DNA of 22,085 bases from Bacteroidota bacterium (GTDB lineage Bacteria > Bacteroidota > Bacteroidia > Chitinophagales > Chitinophagaceae): the NCBI GenBank assembly GCA_023418315.1, contig JAEZZY010000003.1:1-22085 (forward strand), written 5' to 3'. The notes beneath the pieces were generated by a model that saw only the letters and a program-made list of their open reading frames with translations, was not told the origin of the DNA and did not search any database. Shown here one piece after another: positions 6,848-14,846 of the stretch (the first letter of the stretch is position 1; each line of letters begins with the position of its first letter). The position numbers and the translations under genes are program-made.

Positions 6848-7762
6848 TCAGTTCATCAGATTTATAAAGCAATCTTCAATGCTCGGTGTGATTTGTTTGA
6901 GTTCAACGTTTTGATGATTTTCTTTTTGTAAGGCTTGTATCAATTCATTCTGCAAATTCACATTACCATTTTGAAACGTGATGTGATGATATTCGCCAAA
7001 AGAAAAACAGCTTTTTATCTGCGTGTTGCTTCGCAAAGCATTCAACAGCTTACCCATATTGCCTGCTTTTACGGCAAACAGCTTGTCGGGAAATTGCTTT
7101 ATGATAGTATCGGGTGTGTCAATGGACATTATACTGCCGTTCTGTATGAGGGCAATGCGTTCGCAAAGTGTGGCTTCGTCCATATAAGGCGTGGAAACCA
7201 AAATGGTAATGCCCTGTTGCTTTAAGCCTTTCAGCATTTCCCAAAATTCTTTTCTTGAAACTACATCTACGCCTGTGGTGGGTTCGTCTAAGAATAAAAC
7301 CGTAGGACGATGAATTAAGGCACAACACAAGGCTAATTTTTGTTTCATACCGCCTGACAATTTTCCTGCCCTGCGTGTTTTAAATGGCTTTAACTGTACA
7401 TAAATATCTTTTACCAAATCGTAATTTTCTGCTACGGTTGTATTGAATACTGTTGCAAAAAAGTTTAGGTTTTCTTCAACGGATAAATCTTGGTACAGTG
7501 AGAATTTGCCCGGCATATAGCCTACATTTTTGCGAATGGTTTTATAGTCCTTTACCACATCACAACCATTTACGGAAGCTGTACCGCTATCGGGAAGCAA
7601 CAGCGTAGTAAGTATGCGGAAAATGCTTGTTTTTCCTGCTCCGTCTGCTCCAATCAAGCCAAACAATTCGCCTTTGTTTACCTCAAAAGAAACATCGTTT
7701 ACCGCCTTTACTTCGCCTTTATTGTAGGTCTTTACAATGTTATTTAATACAACGTCTGCCAT
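6848..7762 (-). CDS. ABC transporter ATPase lacking Q-loop Gln and H-loop His
   Basis: A 304-residue ATPase: Walker A GADGAGKTS (38-46), canonical signature LSGGMKQ (135-141), Walker B TVLFLDEPTTGVD. Two switch residues are missing: the Q-loop reads GYMPGKF with Gly85 where Gln is expected, and the H-loop reads STPYMDEA with Pro192 in place of His. These losses match the degenerate signature of the partner ATPase, so one composite ATP site should be catalytic and the other only structural. Residues after about 225 form a C-terminal extension. It starts two bases after the membrane-fusion protein gene. In E. coli YbhF the two ATPase halves are fused; here they are separate genes. Confidence 0.9.
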   Translation of the reverse strand: MADVVLNNIVKTYNKGEVKAVNDVSFEVNKGELFGLIGADGAGKTSIFRILTTLLLPDSGTASVNGCDVVKDYKTIRKNVGYMPGKFSLYQDLSVEENLNFFATVFNTTVAENYDLVKDIYVQLKPFKTRRAGKLSGGMKQKLALCCALIHRPTVLFLDEPTTGVDVVSRKEFWEMLKGLKQQGITILVSTPYMDEATLCERIALIQNGSIMSIDTPDTIIKQFPDKLFAVKAGNMGKLLNALRSNTQIKSCFSFGEYHHITFQNGNVNLQNELIQALQKENHQNVELKQITPSIEDCFINLMN

Positions 7763-7764
7763 TG

Positions 7765-8667
7765 TTATTGGAATTTTATTTCGCCATACATACCTACTTT
7801 GTAAGCACCGTCATTCTTTACTTTCACTTTGATTGCATATACCATATTTGCCCGCTCGTCTTTGGTCTGAATGGTTTTTGGCGTAAACTCTGCCTTGCTG
7901 TTTATCCAAACTATTGTACCTGTTGTTTCTTTGTAACCGCCTTTGCCGTCATCGGTAAGCACTTTTACTTTTTGGTTCAGCTTTACCTGCGGTAGTTGGT
8001 CGCCTGTGATGTAAGCTCTCAAAATGATGTTTGATAAATCGGCAATTTTGTATAGCGGTTTACCTGTTGCTGTCATTTCGTTGGCTTCGGCATATTTGGC
8101 AAGCACCGTTCCATTGGTTGGGTTAATGATATTGCATTTTGCAAGCTGGCCATTCAGTTGCTCAATCTGCACCTGCAAGGGCACAACGTCTTTTCCTATG
8201 CCCTCGCTTGAAATGCTTAATGTTGATTTCTGTGCTTCTATCTGTTTTTTCAGCACCTCAATTTGTGCGTTGATGTCGTCTAATTGCTTGGGTGTAGCTG
8301 CATCGCCTTTTACCAAATTGGCTACTCTTGTCCGTTCCTTTTCGGCAGTTTTAAGTTGTACTTGTAATGCAGATAGCTGAACCGAGATGTTAGGTTTTTT
8401 TCCTAAAATGGCAATGACCTGTGCTTCTAACTGTTTTTTCTTCAAATGCAACTGCAAGCTGTCAATGTAGCCAATGTTCTGACCTGCTTCCAATGTTTGC
8501 CCCTCGTCAATTTCAAGCCTTTTAATTGTGCCTGTGGCTTCCGATGAAATAATGGTTTCTTCTGCTTCAAAACTTCCCGAAGCATCAAATGAAACTTTGT
8601 TGTCGTTGCAAGCTGTAAGCATTGTTGCGATGCCTGCCACTAATGTGATTGTTTTTATTTTATACAT
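7765..8667 (-). CDS. HlyD-family membrane fusion lipoprotein (YbhG-like)
   Basis: A 300-residue periplasmic adaptor. Residues 1-20 form a lipoprotein signal ending in LTAC, with Cys20 as lipidation site. A biotinyl-lipoyl half (EATGTIKRLEIDEGQTLEAGQNIGYID), a long alpha-hairpin (about 75-165, heptad-like and rich in Gln, Lys and Leu), the second lipoyl half (CNIINPTNGTVLAKYAEANE) and a beta-barrel follow in the usual order. It should bridge the inner-membrane ABC complex and the TolC-like pore. It lies 18 bases downstream of the tolC-like gene and two bases upstream of the first ATPase gene. Confidence 0.88.
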   Translation of the reverse strand: MYKIKTITLVAGIATMLTACNDNKVSFDASGSFEAEETIISSEATGTIKRLEIDEGQTLEAGQNIGYIDSLQLHLKKKQLEAQVIAILGKKPNISVQLSALQVQLKTAEKERTRVANLVKGDAATPKQLDDINAQIEVLKKQIEAQKSTLSISSEGIGKDVVPLQVQIEQLNGQLAKCNIINPTNGTVLAKYAEANEMTATGKPLYKIADLSNIILRAYITGDQLPQVKLNQKVKVLTDDGKGGYKETTGTIVWINSKAEFTPKTIQTKDERANMVYAIKVKVKNDGAYKVGMYGEIKFQ

Positions 8668-8685
8668 TGTTCTACTTTTTTATTG

Positions 8686-9972
8686 TTACTGATTTCCTGC
8701 TGTTGTTTGAGCGTTGTACTCTGTCATTAAAAGCTGTATTTCGTGTAAAATCAAACTTTGCTTTGCCTGGTCTTCCGCATTTACGGCAATGAGATAATCG
8801 TTTGTTGTTGCCGTACCATAAGTAAGCTGATTTTGTGTTGTATTCTTTACATTTTCACGAAGTGCTACAATGCTTCTATCGGTTTCAATCAATTCCTGCA
8901 TTTTGGTTATATCAGCATTTTGCTGTTTTAGTGTGAGGTTGGTATTGAACAAAAAAGTTTCTCTTTGTATGTCTATGGCACTTTGATTGAGTGCAAGCAT
9001 TTTCTTTTCTTTATTGTAAGTATAAAAGCCTGTCAAATTCCAATTCAAACGTAAGCCACCTATATAATACCCTGCAAAGTCGGGGTTCAGCATATTCAAT
9101 GCAGGTCTGCCCAAACCGCCTTGAAAAAACACACTGACACGAGGCATATTTTTAGCGGTAATCAGCTTTTCCTGTACGTCAAAGGATTTTTTCTGTAAGT
9201 CAAACAACCTTAGCTCTGGTCGGTTAATGGTGGTTGTAAACATTTGCCGATGTGGTTTTTCAAGATTGGTGTTTTCATCAATCGGCTTGCCGATAAACAA
9301 AGCCAACATATCTGCATAGCCTTTTTGTGTGGCTTTCAGTTCAATGGTGCGTTGGTTTGCTTTCAGCAATTCGGCTTTCAGATTATCGGCTGTGCTTTTT
9401 AAAGCTACTCCGTTGGCAATGGCTACATTGGTTTTCTCGATACCGCTTTGAATATCTTTTTTAAGTAGTTCGGTTTGCTGAATTTGTGCATCAATCAAGA
9501 GTATTCCGAAATAGAGGTTGTTAATACGTTCCTTTAGCTTGTATAGCTCTACTTCCGTTTTCTGCGTTTCGATTTCCGAATTGGTATTGATGTATTCCTT
9601 TTGGTCTTTTACGGTAAAGAGGTCTGTAATGGACTGTGATACTTCGCTATATAACCTGTATTGGTCTCTGCCGATTGTAGGAATATCCATATTGGGCAAT
9701 GAGATTGGAACTTGTGTTACGTCCGATTGATAAGTAGCCTGCCCTGCAATGTTGAATTGAGGTAAATACCCTTTTTGGGCGTTGGCAATAGAATACTCCT
9801 TTGTCTTTTCTATCAAGGTATATTGCTTTATCAAAGGATAATTCTGTTTTGCCATTTCAAGGCAGTTGTCAAGGGTCAATGAATTGCTTTGCTGTGCCAT
9901 TGCCCAATGGCTGCATATAAGCAATAAGCCAATGAGCCATTTTGATTTTTGTTTATTTACTAATTTAATCAT
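8686..9972 (-). CDS. TolC-family outer membrane efflux protein
   Basis: A 428-residue outer membrane channel subunit. A signal peptide (KSKWLIGLLLICSHWAMA, cleavage about residue 26) is followed by SLTLDNCLEMAKQNYPLIKQ, the typical TolC opening helix, and two alpha-helical repeats with the tunnel-forming coiled coils. TolC proteins trimerise to an outer membrane barrel plus periplasmic tunnel. It is the first structural gene after tetR; a 51-base gap carries a palindrome that matches one upstream of tetR, so repression by the TetR protein is likely. The length is normal and no break is seen. Confidence 0.9.
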   Translation of the reverse strand: MIKLVNKQKSKWLIGLLLICSHWAMAQQSNSLTLDNCLEMAKQNYPLIKQYTLIEKTKEYSIANAQKGYLPQFNIAGQATYQSDVTQVPISLPNMDIPTIGRDQYRLYSEVSQSITDLFTVKDQKEYINTNSEIETQKTEVELYKLKERINNLYFGILLIDAQIQQTELLKKDIQSGIEKTNVAIANGVALKSTADNLKAELLKANQRTIELKATQKGYADMLALFIGKPIDENTNLEKPHRQMFTTTINRPELRLFDLQKKSFDVQEKLITAKNMPRVSVFFQGGLGRPALNMLNPDFAGYYIGGLRLNWNLTGFYTYNKEKKMLALNQSAIDIQRETFLFNTNLTLKQQNADITKMQELIETDRSIVALRENVKNTTQNQLTYGTATTNDYLIAVNAEDQAKQSLILHEIQLLMTEYNAQTTAGNQ

Positions 9973-10006
9973 TTTATTTAATTTTTGGTTTCAATCATTT
10001 GATTAA
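9965..10006. promoter_or_regulatory. Candidate TetR operator upstream of tolC
   Basis: AATCATTTGATTAA (9993-10006) is identical over 14 bases to a site upstream of tetR. The arms read CAATCA and TGATTAA around TT, one mismatch short of perfect symmetry. A further half-site TTAATCA at 9965-9971 overlaps the tolC start codon. TetR-family proteins bind such short palindromes as dimers. Confidence 0.55.
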
Positions 10007-10023
10007 CTTTATTACAAAAAAAA

Positions 10024-10656
10024 TTATTTCGCTTTCATCATTGCTTTTATCCAAACAGGTATGAGTTTTTTACGCTCCTGCATCAGCTTGTTAAACTGCG
10101 TATTATTCAATCCGCCAATTCCTTTCAGCAATGGCTCTGCAATGAATGGAAAAACAACCAAACTCAATAAGTTCATTAAAAAATGTAAAGGATTTGGTTC
10201 TGCAATTTTTCCTTTTGCAACGGCCTCCTGATGTTGTTTAAAAAATGCAGAGTTCATTACTAATTGTTTGATAGGCAGTTTCTCTAATAATCTACCTGCA
10301 TTGTTACGCAACTCGCTCAACATAAAAATCGGGATATTCGGCTCTTTGGTAATAAAGTCTATGTAATTGAAAGCAATCCTCTCTACTTTCTTTTCTAAAG
10401 AACTTTTCTCATCATTCATTACCATTGCCATATTCTGCATAAAACCGAAGATGGTTTCAAACATTATAATGTCAAATAGCTTTTCCTTACTGCGGAAATA
10501 GTAATTGAGCAAAGCAAGGTTAATACCCGCCTCTTCGGCAATGTCCCTTGTACGTGTGGCAGCATACCCTTTTTTATGAAATACCACACGAGCCGCAGCT
10601 TTTATCTTTTCTTCCGTTGTGGTGTCTAATGTTTTTACTTCTTTACTTTTCGCCAT
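10024..10656 (-). CDS. TetR/AcrR-family transcriptional regulator of the export operon
   Basis: A 210-residue regulator. The N-terminal TetR helix-turn-helix is clear (EEKIKAAARVVFHKKGYAAT, then RDIAEEAGINLALLNYYFRS and KEKLFDIIM, roughly residues 14-63). The helical C-terminal domain (about 75-205) would bind a ligand, probably a compound the pump exports. It is the first gene of the apparent operon, with its own good promoter and two nearby copies of a palindrome that it probably recognises, so autoregulation plus control of the pump is the simplest reading. The E. coli counterpart is CecR (YbiH), which controls ybhGFSR. Confidence 0.88.
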   Translation of the reverse strand: MAKSKEVKTLDTTTEEKIKAAARVVFHKKGYAATRTRDIAEEAGINLALLNYYFRSKEKLFDIIMFETIFGFMQNMAMVMNDEKSSLEKKVERIAFNYIDFITKEPNIPIFMLSELRNNAGRLLEKLPIKQLVMNSAFFKQHQEAVAKGKIAEPNPLHFLMNLLSLVVFPFIAEPLLKGIGGLNNTQFNKLMQERKKLIPVWIKAMMKAK

Positions 10657-10681
10657 TTTGCATTAAAATTCGTTTCGGGGA

Positions 10682-10714
10682 CAAATGTAGAAATAAATTT
10701 TTTATTTATCCAAA
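10682..10714 (-). promoter_or_regulatory. Promoter of tetR and probably the export operon
   Basis: On the minus strand TTTG (10714-10711) and TACATTTG (10689-10682) are separated by 21 bases, matching the Bacteroidota -33/-7 pattern. The -7 box ends 25 bases before the ATG at 10656. The candidate operator at 10719-10734 directly abuts the upstream side of the -33 box. Confidence 0.7.
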
Positions 10715-10718
10715 CATT

Positions 10719-10734
10719 TTAATCATTTGATTAA
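10719..10734. promoter_or_regulatory. Candidate TetR operator upstream of tetR
   Basis: A perfect inverted repeat TTAATCA-TT-TGATTAA, four bases upstream of the -33 box. It shares a 14-base core with the site upstream of tolC. Confidence 0.6.
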
Positions 10735-10765
10735 ATAAAAGAGCAAAAAAAAGTTTAACCGATTG

Positions 10766-10779
10766 AAAGGAAAACCTTT
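10766..10779 (-). terminator. Weak terminator-like hairpin at the integrase stop codon
   Basis: AAAGG-AAAA-CCTTT forms a five-base-pair hairpin overlapping the stop; on the minus strand a run of eight T follows about 12 bases later (10753-10745). The gap between hairpin and T-run makes this a weak candidate. Confidence 0.3.
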
Positions 10780-11995
10780 AATTGATGTACTTATCTACTG
10801 CGTTGTCCAATTCTTCTGAAACGATTTTTGCATATACTTGTGTCTGCTGTATGGTAGCGTGGTCAAGTAATTTGCTGACGTGTTCGATACGCATACCGTT
10901 GTTTAAAGCATTTGTAGCAAAGGTATGACGGCTTAAATGGAAATGCAGGTTAAACGGCAAATTCAATTCTTTACCCATTTTACGCAAATGAATATCGCCT
11001 AAATGAACCTTGTTTGCTATCCTTTCAGTTTTGTATTTATCATCATTAAAAATCCTTTCGGGATTATCCAATACAGGAAATATAAAGGCTTCGGGGTCGG
11101 GATTTTTAGGTTTGTATTTGTTGAGTATGGCAATGGATTTAGCCCCTAATTTAAAGCTGTGTTGTTTCCCTGTTTTCTGAATGACTTTTGTAATCTTCTG
11201 CGTTTCTTTATTATAGCATTTCCATTGCAATAGCATTACATCACTGATACGCAAACCACCACCAAACGCACTGAATAAAAACATATCTCTGTGAACCTGT
11301 GCTTTTGGTCGTTGGCTCAAGTCTAAATTTTCTAATTCTTCAATCTGCTTTTTATTCAGATACAGGCGTTCTACTTTGCTTTTTGGAATGTCAATTTTAT
11401 AGAATGGGGACGGTACTAACGGTATTAGTTCTTCTTCCATTGCATCGTTGTAAAAGAAACTCAATATCCGTAATGAAGTAAAGACGGTTGTATTACCATT
11501 GCTTAATTTCTTTTTGCAGTAGTTGGCGTAATCGTTCAATATACCTACGTTAATATCCGAGAAATAAAAATCCCTATAACCTAAAAAGCGTTCAAATTTC
11601 TTTATGTAACCCTCGTAAATAACCGTAGTGCGGTAAGAAACAATACCTTTCAGAACTTCTAAACGCTTATCGCAATACTCAAAGAAATTCGGGTCTGCTT
11701 TTCCTTTGATAGCTTCTTTTAATTTTCTTGCTGATACTGATTTTTTAGTACGTTCGTGGTCGGCTACCTGTGCTTCGGCATCGGCTACCTTTTGAGATAA
11801 AAAGGCGTTCATTCTGGCACTGTTGGTATAGTTCTTTTTGAGTTTCTGTTTTCCCTCGTCCCATTCGGTGGGTTTTGCCTTAACGCTTGTTGCCACAAAT
11901 TTGGCTTTGCGGTCTTTGATTAACCTGATGTAAATAGGGGCTTTTCCTGTTGCGTCTGTCTGCTGTGTACGCATTACTAATTTAATTGAAGCCAT
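10778..11995 (-). CDS. Tyrosine recombinase (IntDOT-like site-specific integrase)
   Basis: A 405-residue integrase of the Bacteroidota mobile-element type. An N-terminal arm-binding domain (about 1-85), a SAM-like core-binding domain (about 100-200) and the catalytic domain (about 210-400) follow in order. Catalytic residues are visible: Arg249 in GGGLRISDV, a Lys in the beta-hairpin (Lys274 or 277), His353 and Arg356 in HLSRH, His379 in LLDHATIQ and the nucleophile Tyr388 in TQVYAKI. The set is complete, so it should be active in strand exchange for integration and, with accessory factors, excision. It sits at the right edge of the accessory DNA, transcribed inward, and its promoter resembles that of the XRE/IrrE gene. 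Confidence 0.93.
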   Translation of the reverse strand: MASIKLVMRTQQTDATGKAPIYIRLIKDRKAKFVATSVKAKPTEWDEGKQKLKKNYTNSARMNAFLSQKVADAEAQVADHERTKKSVSARKLKEAIKGKADPNFFEYCDKRLEVLKGIVSYRTTVIYEGYIKKFERFLGYRDFYFSDINVGILNDYANYCKKKLSNGNTTVFTSLRILSFFYNDAMEEELIPLVPSPFYKIDIPKSKVERLYLNKKQIEELENLDLSQRPKAQVHRDMFLFSAFGGGLRISDVMLLQWKCYNKETQKITKVIQKTGKQHSFKLGAKSIAILNKYKPKNPDPEAFIFPVLDNPERIFNDDKYKTERIANKVHLGDIHLRKMGKELNLPFNLHFHLSRHTFATNALNNGMRIEHVSKLLDHATIQQTQVYAKIVSEELDNAVDKYIN

Positions 11996-12451
11996 AATGT
12001 TGTACTAAATTGAATTAAACACTATCTTTGTAAACGACTGCAAACCGATGAAACCCTTTATAAATAAGCTATTTCAAAGCGGTGCAATCTGATACAAAGG
12101 TACAACTTTTAGTACAACAAAACAAGTATTTCCTTGCTTTTTCCTGCTTCAATCTGCATTAGTAAAATTCGTAACTACTTAATATACAGTATGATTAGGT
12201 GCAAAAGGGATTTTGAGATTTTATATTTCGTATAACACGTAAATATACGCAACCCCCTAAAAAAACCAATCACACATTCCTAAGCTAATCAACCCTTTGC
12301 CTTACAGCCTTTTCTCTACCATCCAAATGCGCAAGGCTATAACTATCCAAAATGCGAGGTATTAACGATAAGCGCAGGTGGGTGATTGCGTAGTTGACTC
12401 CATGATTAGCGGCGTATATAGGGATTGAAGGCAAAGAGGATTATAGGCAGC
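11996..12451. other. Gene-free junction between mobile element and chromosome
   Basis: No coding sequence is credible in these 456 bases. The left part holds the integrase promoter. At 12229-12249 there is CGTATA-N9-TATACG, a perfect inverted repeat that could be a recombinase core-type site. Further right lie short inverted matches: CAATCAC (12267-12273) with GTGATTG (12382-12388), GCTAATCA (12284-12291) with TGATTAGC (12403-12410), and CTTTGCC (12295-12301) with GGCAAAG (12430-12436). Composition shifts towards the backbone type by about 12300. No tRNA gene is seen that could serve as target. The exact att core cannot be placed from one end. Confidence 0.5.
12093..12125 (-). promoter_or_regulatory. 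Integrase promoter
   Basis: On the minus strand TACCTTTG (12102-12095) is a perfect -7 box, with TTG (12125-12123) 20 bases upstream as -33. ACTAAAAGT-N2-TACCTTTGTA (12113-12093) is the same block found upstream of the XRE/IrrE gene. It lies about 100 bases upstream of the integrase ATG, leaving a long leader. Confidence 0.62.
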
Positions 12452-14503
12452 TCAACTGATTTTACTCATGTTTTTTCCACCGCTTTCACTCAGCAATTTG
12501 TAGCGTAGCGGATGATGCTCGATACGGCTGAGCTGCGGGTCATATTCGAGAAGTTTTTTGGCGGCATCGCGGGTTTCTTCCACAAGGTGCGCGTCTTCTA
12601 CAATGTCGGCTATCTTCAGTTTCAGCACACCGCTTTGGCGTGTGCCGTACAAGTCGCCGGGGCCGCGTAGGGCTAAGTCTTGCTCGGCTATCTCAAAACC
12701 ATTGCCGGTAGCCGTCATGATGCTCATTCGTTTTTTACTGTCTTCGGAGAGTTTGCTGCCCGTGAGCAGGATGCAATACGATTGTTCCGCTCCGCGCCCT
12801 ACACGCCCGCGCAACTGATGCAATTGCGATAAGCCAAATCGCTCTGCGCTTTCGATGAGCATTACCGAGGCGTTCGGTACATTCACCCCCACTTCTATCA
12901 CCGTAGTGGCTACAAGGATGTGCGCATCTCCTTTTATAAAACGCTGCATATTGCGTTCGCGCTCTGCCGCGTCCTGCCTGCCATGCACCATAGCGATGCG
13001 GTATTTATGTTCGGGAAAAAAGATTTTCACCTGTTCATAGCCCGCCATCAGGCTTTCATAATCCAGCTTTTCACTTTCTTCGATTAGCGGATACACGATA
13101 TAAGCCTGCCGTCCTTTGTCTATTTCGCTGCGGATAAAACCCATCACATTGGCCCGCTGCATTTCATTGCGATGACCGGTTACGATTTCTTTTCTTCCGG
13201 GCGGCAGTTCGTCAATTACGGAAACATCCAAATCTCCATACAAGGTCATGGCGAGCGTACGCGGTATCGGCGTTGCCGTCATCACCAGTACATGCGGGGC
13301 TTTTTCATTTTTCTGCCATAGGCGCGCACGTTGATTCACCCCGAAACGGTGCTGCTCGTCTATCACTGCCATGCCGAGGTTTTGGAATTGTACGGCATTT
13401 TCTATCAGTGCATGAGTGCCTATAACGATATGAATATTCCCGTCTGCCAATCCTTTAAGAATATCTTTCCGTTCCTTTCCTTTGGTGCTTCCGGTGAGCA
13501 ATGCCACAGGGATGTGCATCGCTTCCAGTAATTCATGAATGCTCTGAAAATGTTGCTGCGCAAGGATTTCCGTGGGTGCCATCAGGCAAGCCTGAAATCC
13601 GTTGTCTAAGGCAAGCAGCATGGTCATCAGGGCAACAATGGTTTTTCCGCTGCCTACATCGCCCTGCAACAAACGGTTCATCTGCCTGCCGCTCGCCGTA
13701 TCTATGCGTATTTCTTTCAGCACCCGCTTTTGCGCATGGGTCAGTTCAAAAGGAAGATGATGTGTGAAAAAATCATTGAAATGATTGCCTACTTTTTCAA
13801 AAACATAGCCCGGCTGGATACTATGTTGCTGCCGCAAACGGGCGATGCGCATTTGTGAGAGAAATAATTCTTCCCATTTCAACCGGTGCCGGGCAGCTTG
13901 CTCTTGCGCTGCATTTTTGGGATAATGAATGCCGCGCAGCGCTTGGTAAAGATGTAGGAGCTTATAATGCGTTAAGAATGCAGGAGGTAAAAAATCTATT
14001 ACCTCATGGGGTTTCAGCCTATCGAATACTGCTTGTGTGAGCTTGGCGAAACTGCGGTTGGTAATGCCCATAGCCCGCAACCGCTCGGTGGTGGAATAGA
14101 CAGGCTGCATCTGCGGAATTTGCCCTACCGATTTCAAAGGTTCTATATCGGGGTGGGCGATAGTGTACAAGCCATTGAACTGACTAACCTTTCCGAAGAC
14201 GAGAAATTGCTCTTGTTCTTCCAGCGATTGCCGCACCCATTTAATGCCCTGAAACCAGACCATTTCAATATTTCCCGTGTCATCATAGAGAGTGGCTACG
14301 AGGCGTTTTTTTCTGCCATCGCCTTCTTCCGAAATGTTGAGCACTCTTCCGGCAAGCTGCACCCATTCCGTAGCGATATTGATGTCTTTGATTTTGTGGA
14401 TGGCGCTGCGGTCGAGGTAGCGATATGGAAAATGATAGAGCAGTTCTTCGCAGGTGCCTATGTTCAGCTCTTTAAACAGCAATTCGCCGCGTTGCGGACC
14501 CAC
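12452..14503 (-). CDS. recG: ATP-dependent DNA helicase RecG, start codon anomalous
   Basis: RecG reverses stalled replication forks and processes branched recombination intermediates. An N-terminal wedge (OB-fold) domain precedes Walker A GDVGSGKT (281-288), the DEAH-box variant DEQHRFGV (382-389), MTATPIPRTLAMTLYGDLD, and QLRGRVGRG, all diagnostic for RecG. The only standard start is the GTG at 14503-14501, which falls inside the conserved opening: upstream codons 14504-14539 read SILETPIEFLKG, matching the usual RecG N-terminus. The frame stays open to a TGA at 14651, yet bases 14504-14650 hold no ATG, GTG or TTG in this frame. The true protein is probably 12-25 residues longer, starting at a rare codon (ATA or ATT type), or a base differs here from the ancestral start. 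Adjacent to recQ on the same strand, but separated by a likely terminator. Confidence 0.92.
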   Translation of the reverse strand: MGPQRGELLFKELNIGTCEELLYHFPYRYLDRSAIHKIKDINIATEWVQLAGRVLNISEEGDGRKKRLVATLYDDTGNIEMVWFQGIKWVRQSLEEQEQFLVFGKVSQFNGLYTIAHPDIEPLKSVGQIPQMQPVYSTTERLRAMGITNRSFAKLTQAVFDRLKPHEVIDFLPPAFLTHYKLLHLYQALRGIHYPKNAAQEQAARHRLKWEELFLSQMRIARLRQQHSIQPGYVFEKVGNHFNDFFTHHLPFELTHAQKRVLKEIRIDTASGRQMNRLLQGDVGSGKTIVALMTMLLALDNGFQACLMAPTEILAQQHFQSIHELLEAMHIPVALLTGSTKGKERKDILKGLADGNIHIVIGTHALIENAVQFQNLGMAVIDEQHRFGVNQRARLWQKNEKAPHVLVMTATPIPRTLAMTLYGDLDVSVIDELPPGRKEIVTGHRNEMQRANVMGFIRSEIDKGRQAYIVYPLIEESEKLDYESLMAGYEQVKIFFPEHKYRIAMVHGRQDAAERERNMQRFIKGDAHILVATTVIEVGVNVPNASVMLIESAERFGLSQLHQLRGRVGRGAEQSYCILLTGSKLSEDSKKRMSIMTATGNGFEIAEQDLALRGPGDLYGTRQSGVLKLKIADIVEDAHLVEETRDAAKKLLEYDPQLSRIEHHPLRYKLLSESGGKNMSKIS

Positions 14504-14773
14504 GCCTTTCAGAAATTCTATAGGCGTTTCGAGTATGGAAGCCGAATGTGCGATGGCGATATTGGGTTTGGCTGTAAAAATAAGAAAGCGTGGGAAAGTG
14601 CGGAAGGGTAATTGCCTATGCGGTGCGCACTCCGGTATTGCTATATAAAATCAGGCAGGCAGTTGCGCCTGAGACAGGATATAAAAAGAAAAACCGAGAT
14701 AACGTGCGGGCACGACCTACCTTGTTTTAGCGTTTTTCTTGTTTAATCGCTGCCTTGTACAAAAAGAATAGTT

Positions 14774-14800
14774 GGGCTGTAAAAGCAGGTTTTATAGCCC
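14774..14800 (-). terminator. Probable recQ terminator
   Basis: GGGCTGTAAAA (14774-14784) pairs with TTTTATAGCCC (14790-14800), 11 pairs with one G-U, around the loop GCAGG. On the minus strand it begins 47 bases after the recQ stop and is followed by AACTATTCTTTTT, an imperfect T tract. Confidence 0.5.
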
Positions 14801-14846
14801 TTTCAGCACTATTATAGCTTTCATCGCAAATCAGTAACGGATATTC

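Larger units (their letters stand above)
1..12250. mobile_element. Right end of an integrated mobile element (ICE or genomic island), left end outside the window
   Basis: The stretch carries an IntDOT-like tyrosine recombinase at its right edge, an antitoxin-like regulator with a PIN protein, a small DUF2188/LRAT-like pair and a self-contained drug-export operon with its own TetR regulator. It is visibly AT-richer than the recG-recQ-aroA backbone that follows. No conjugation genes are seen, so whether this is a full ICE, a mobilisable island or a decayed remnant cannot be told. The right boundary is inferred to lie between the integrase (start 11995) and recG (from 12452); 12250 is approximate. 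No duplicated att core can be tested because the other end is off the window. Confidence 0.55.

Noticed and set aside
14703..14714. CGTG-CGGG-CACG hairpin as a recQ terminator
   Set aside because: A short stem with no minus-strand T tract; the hairpin at 14774-14800 is nearer and stronger.
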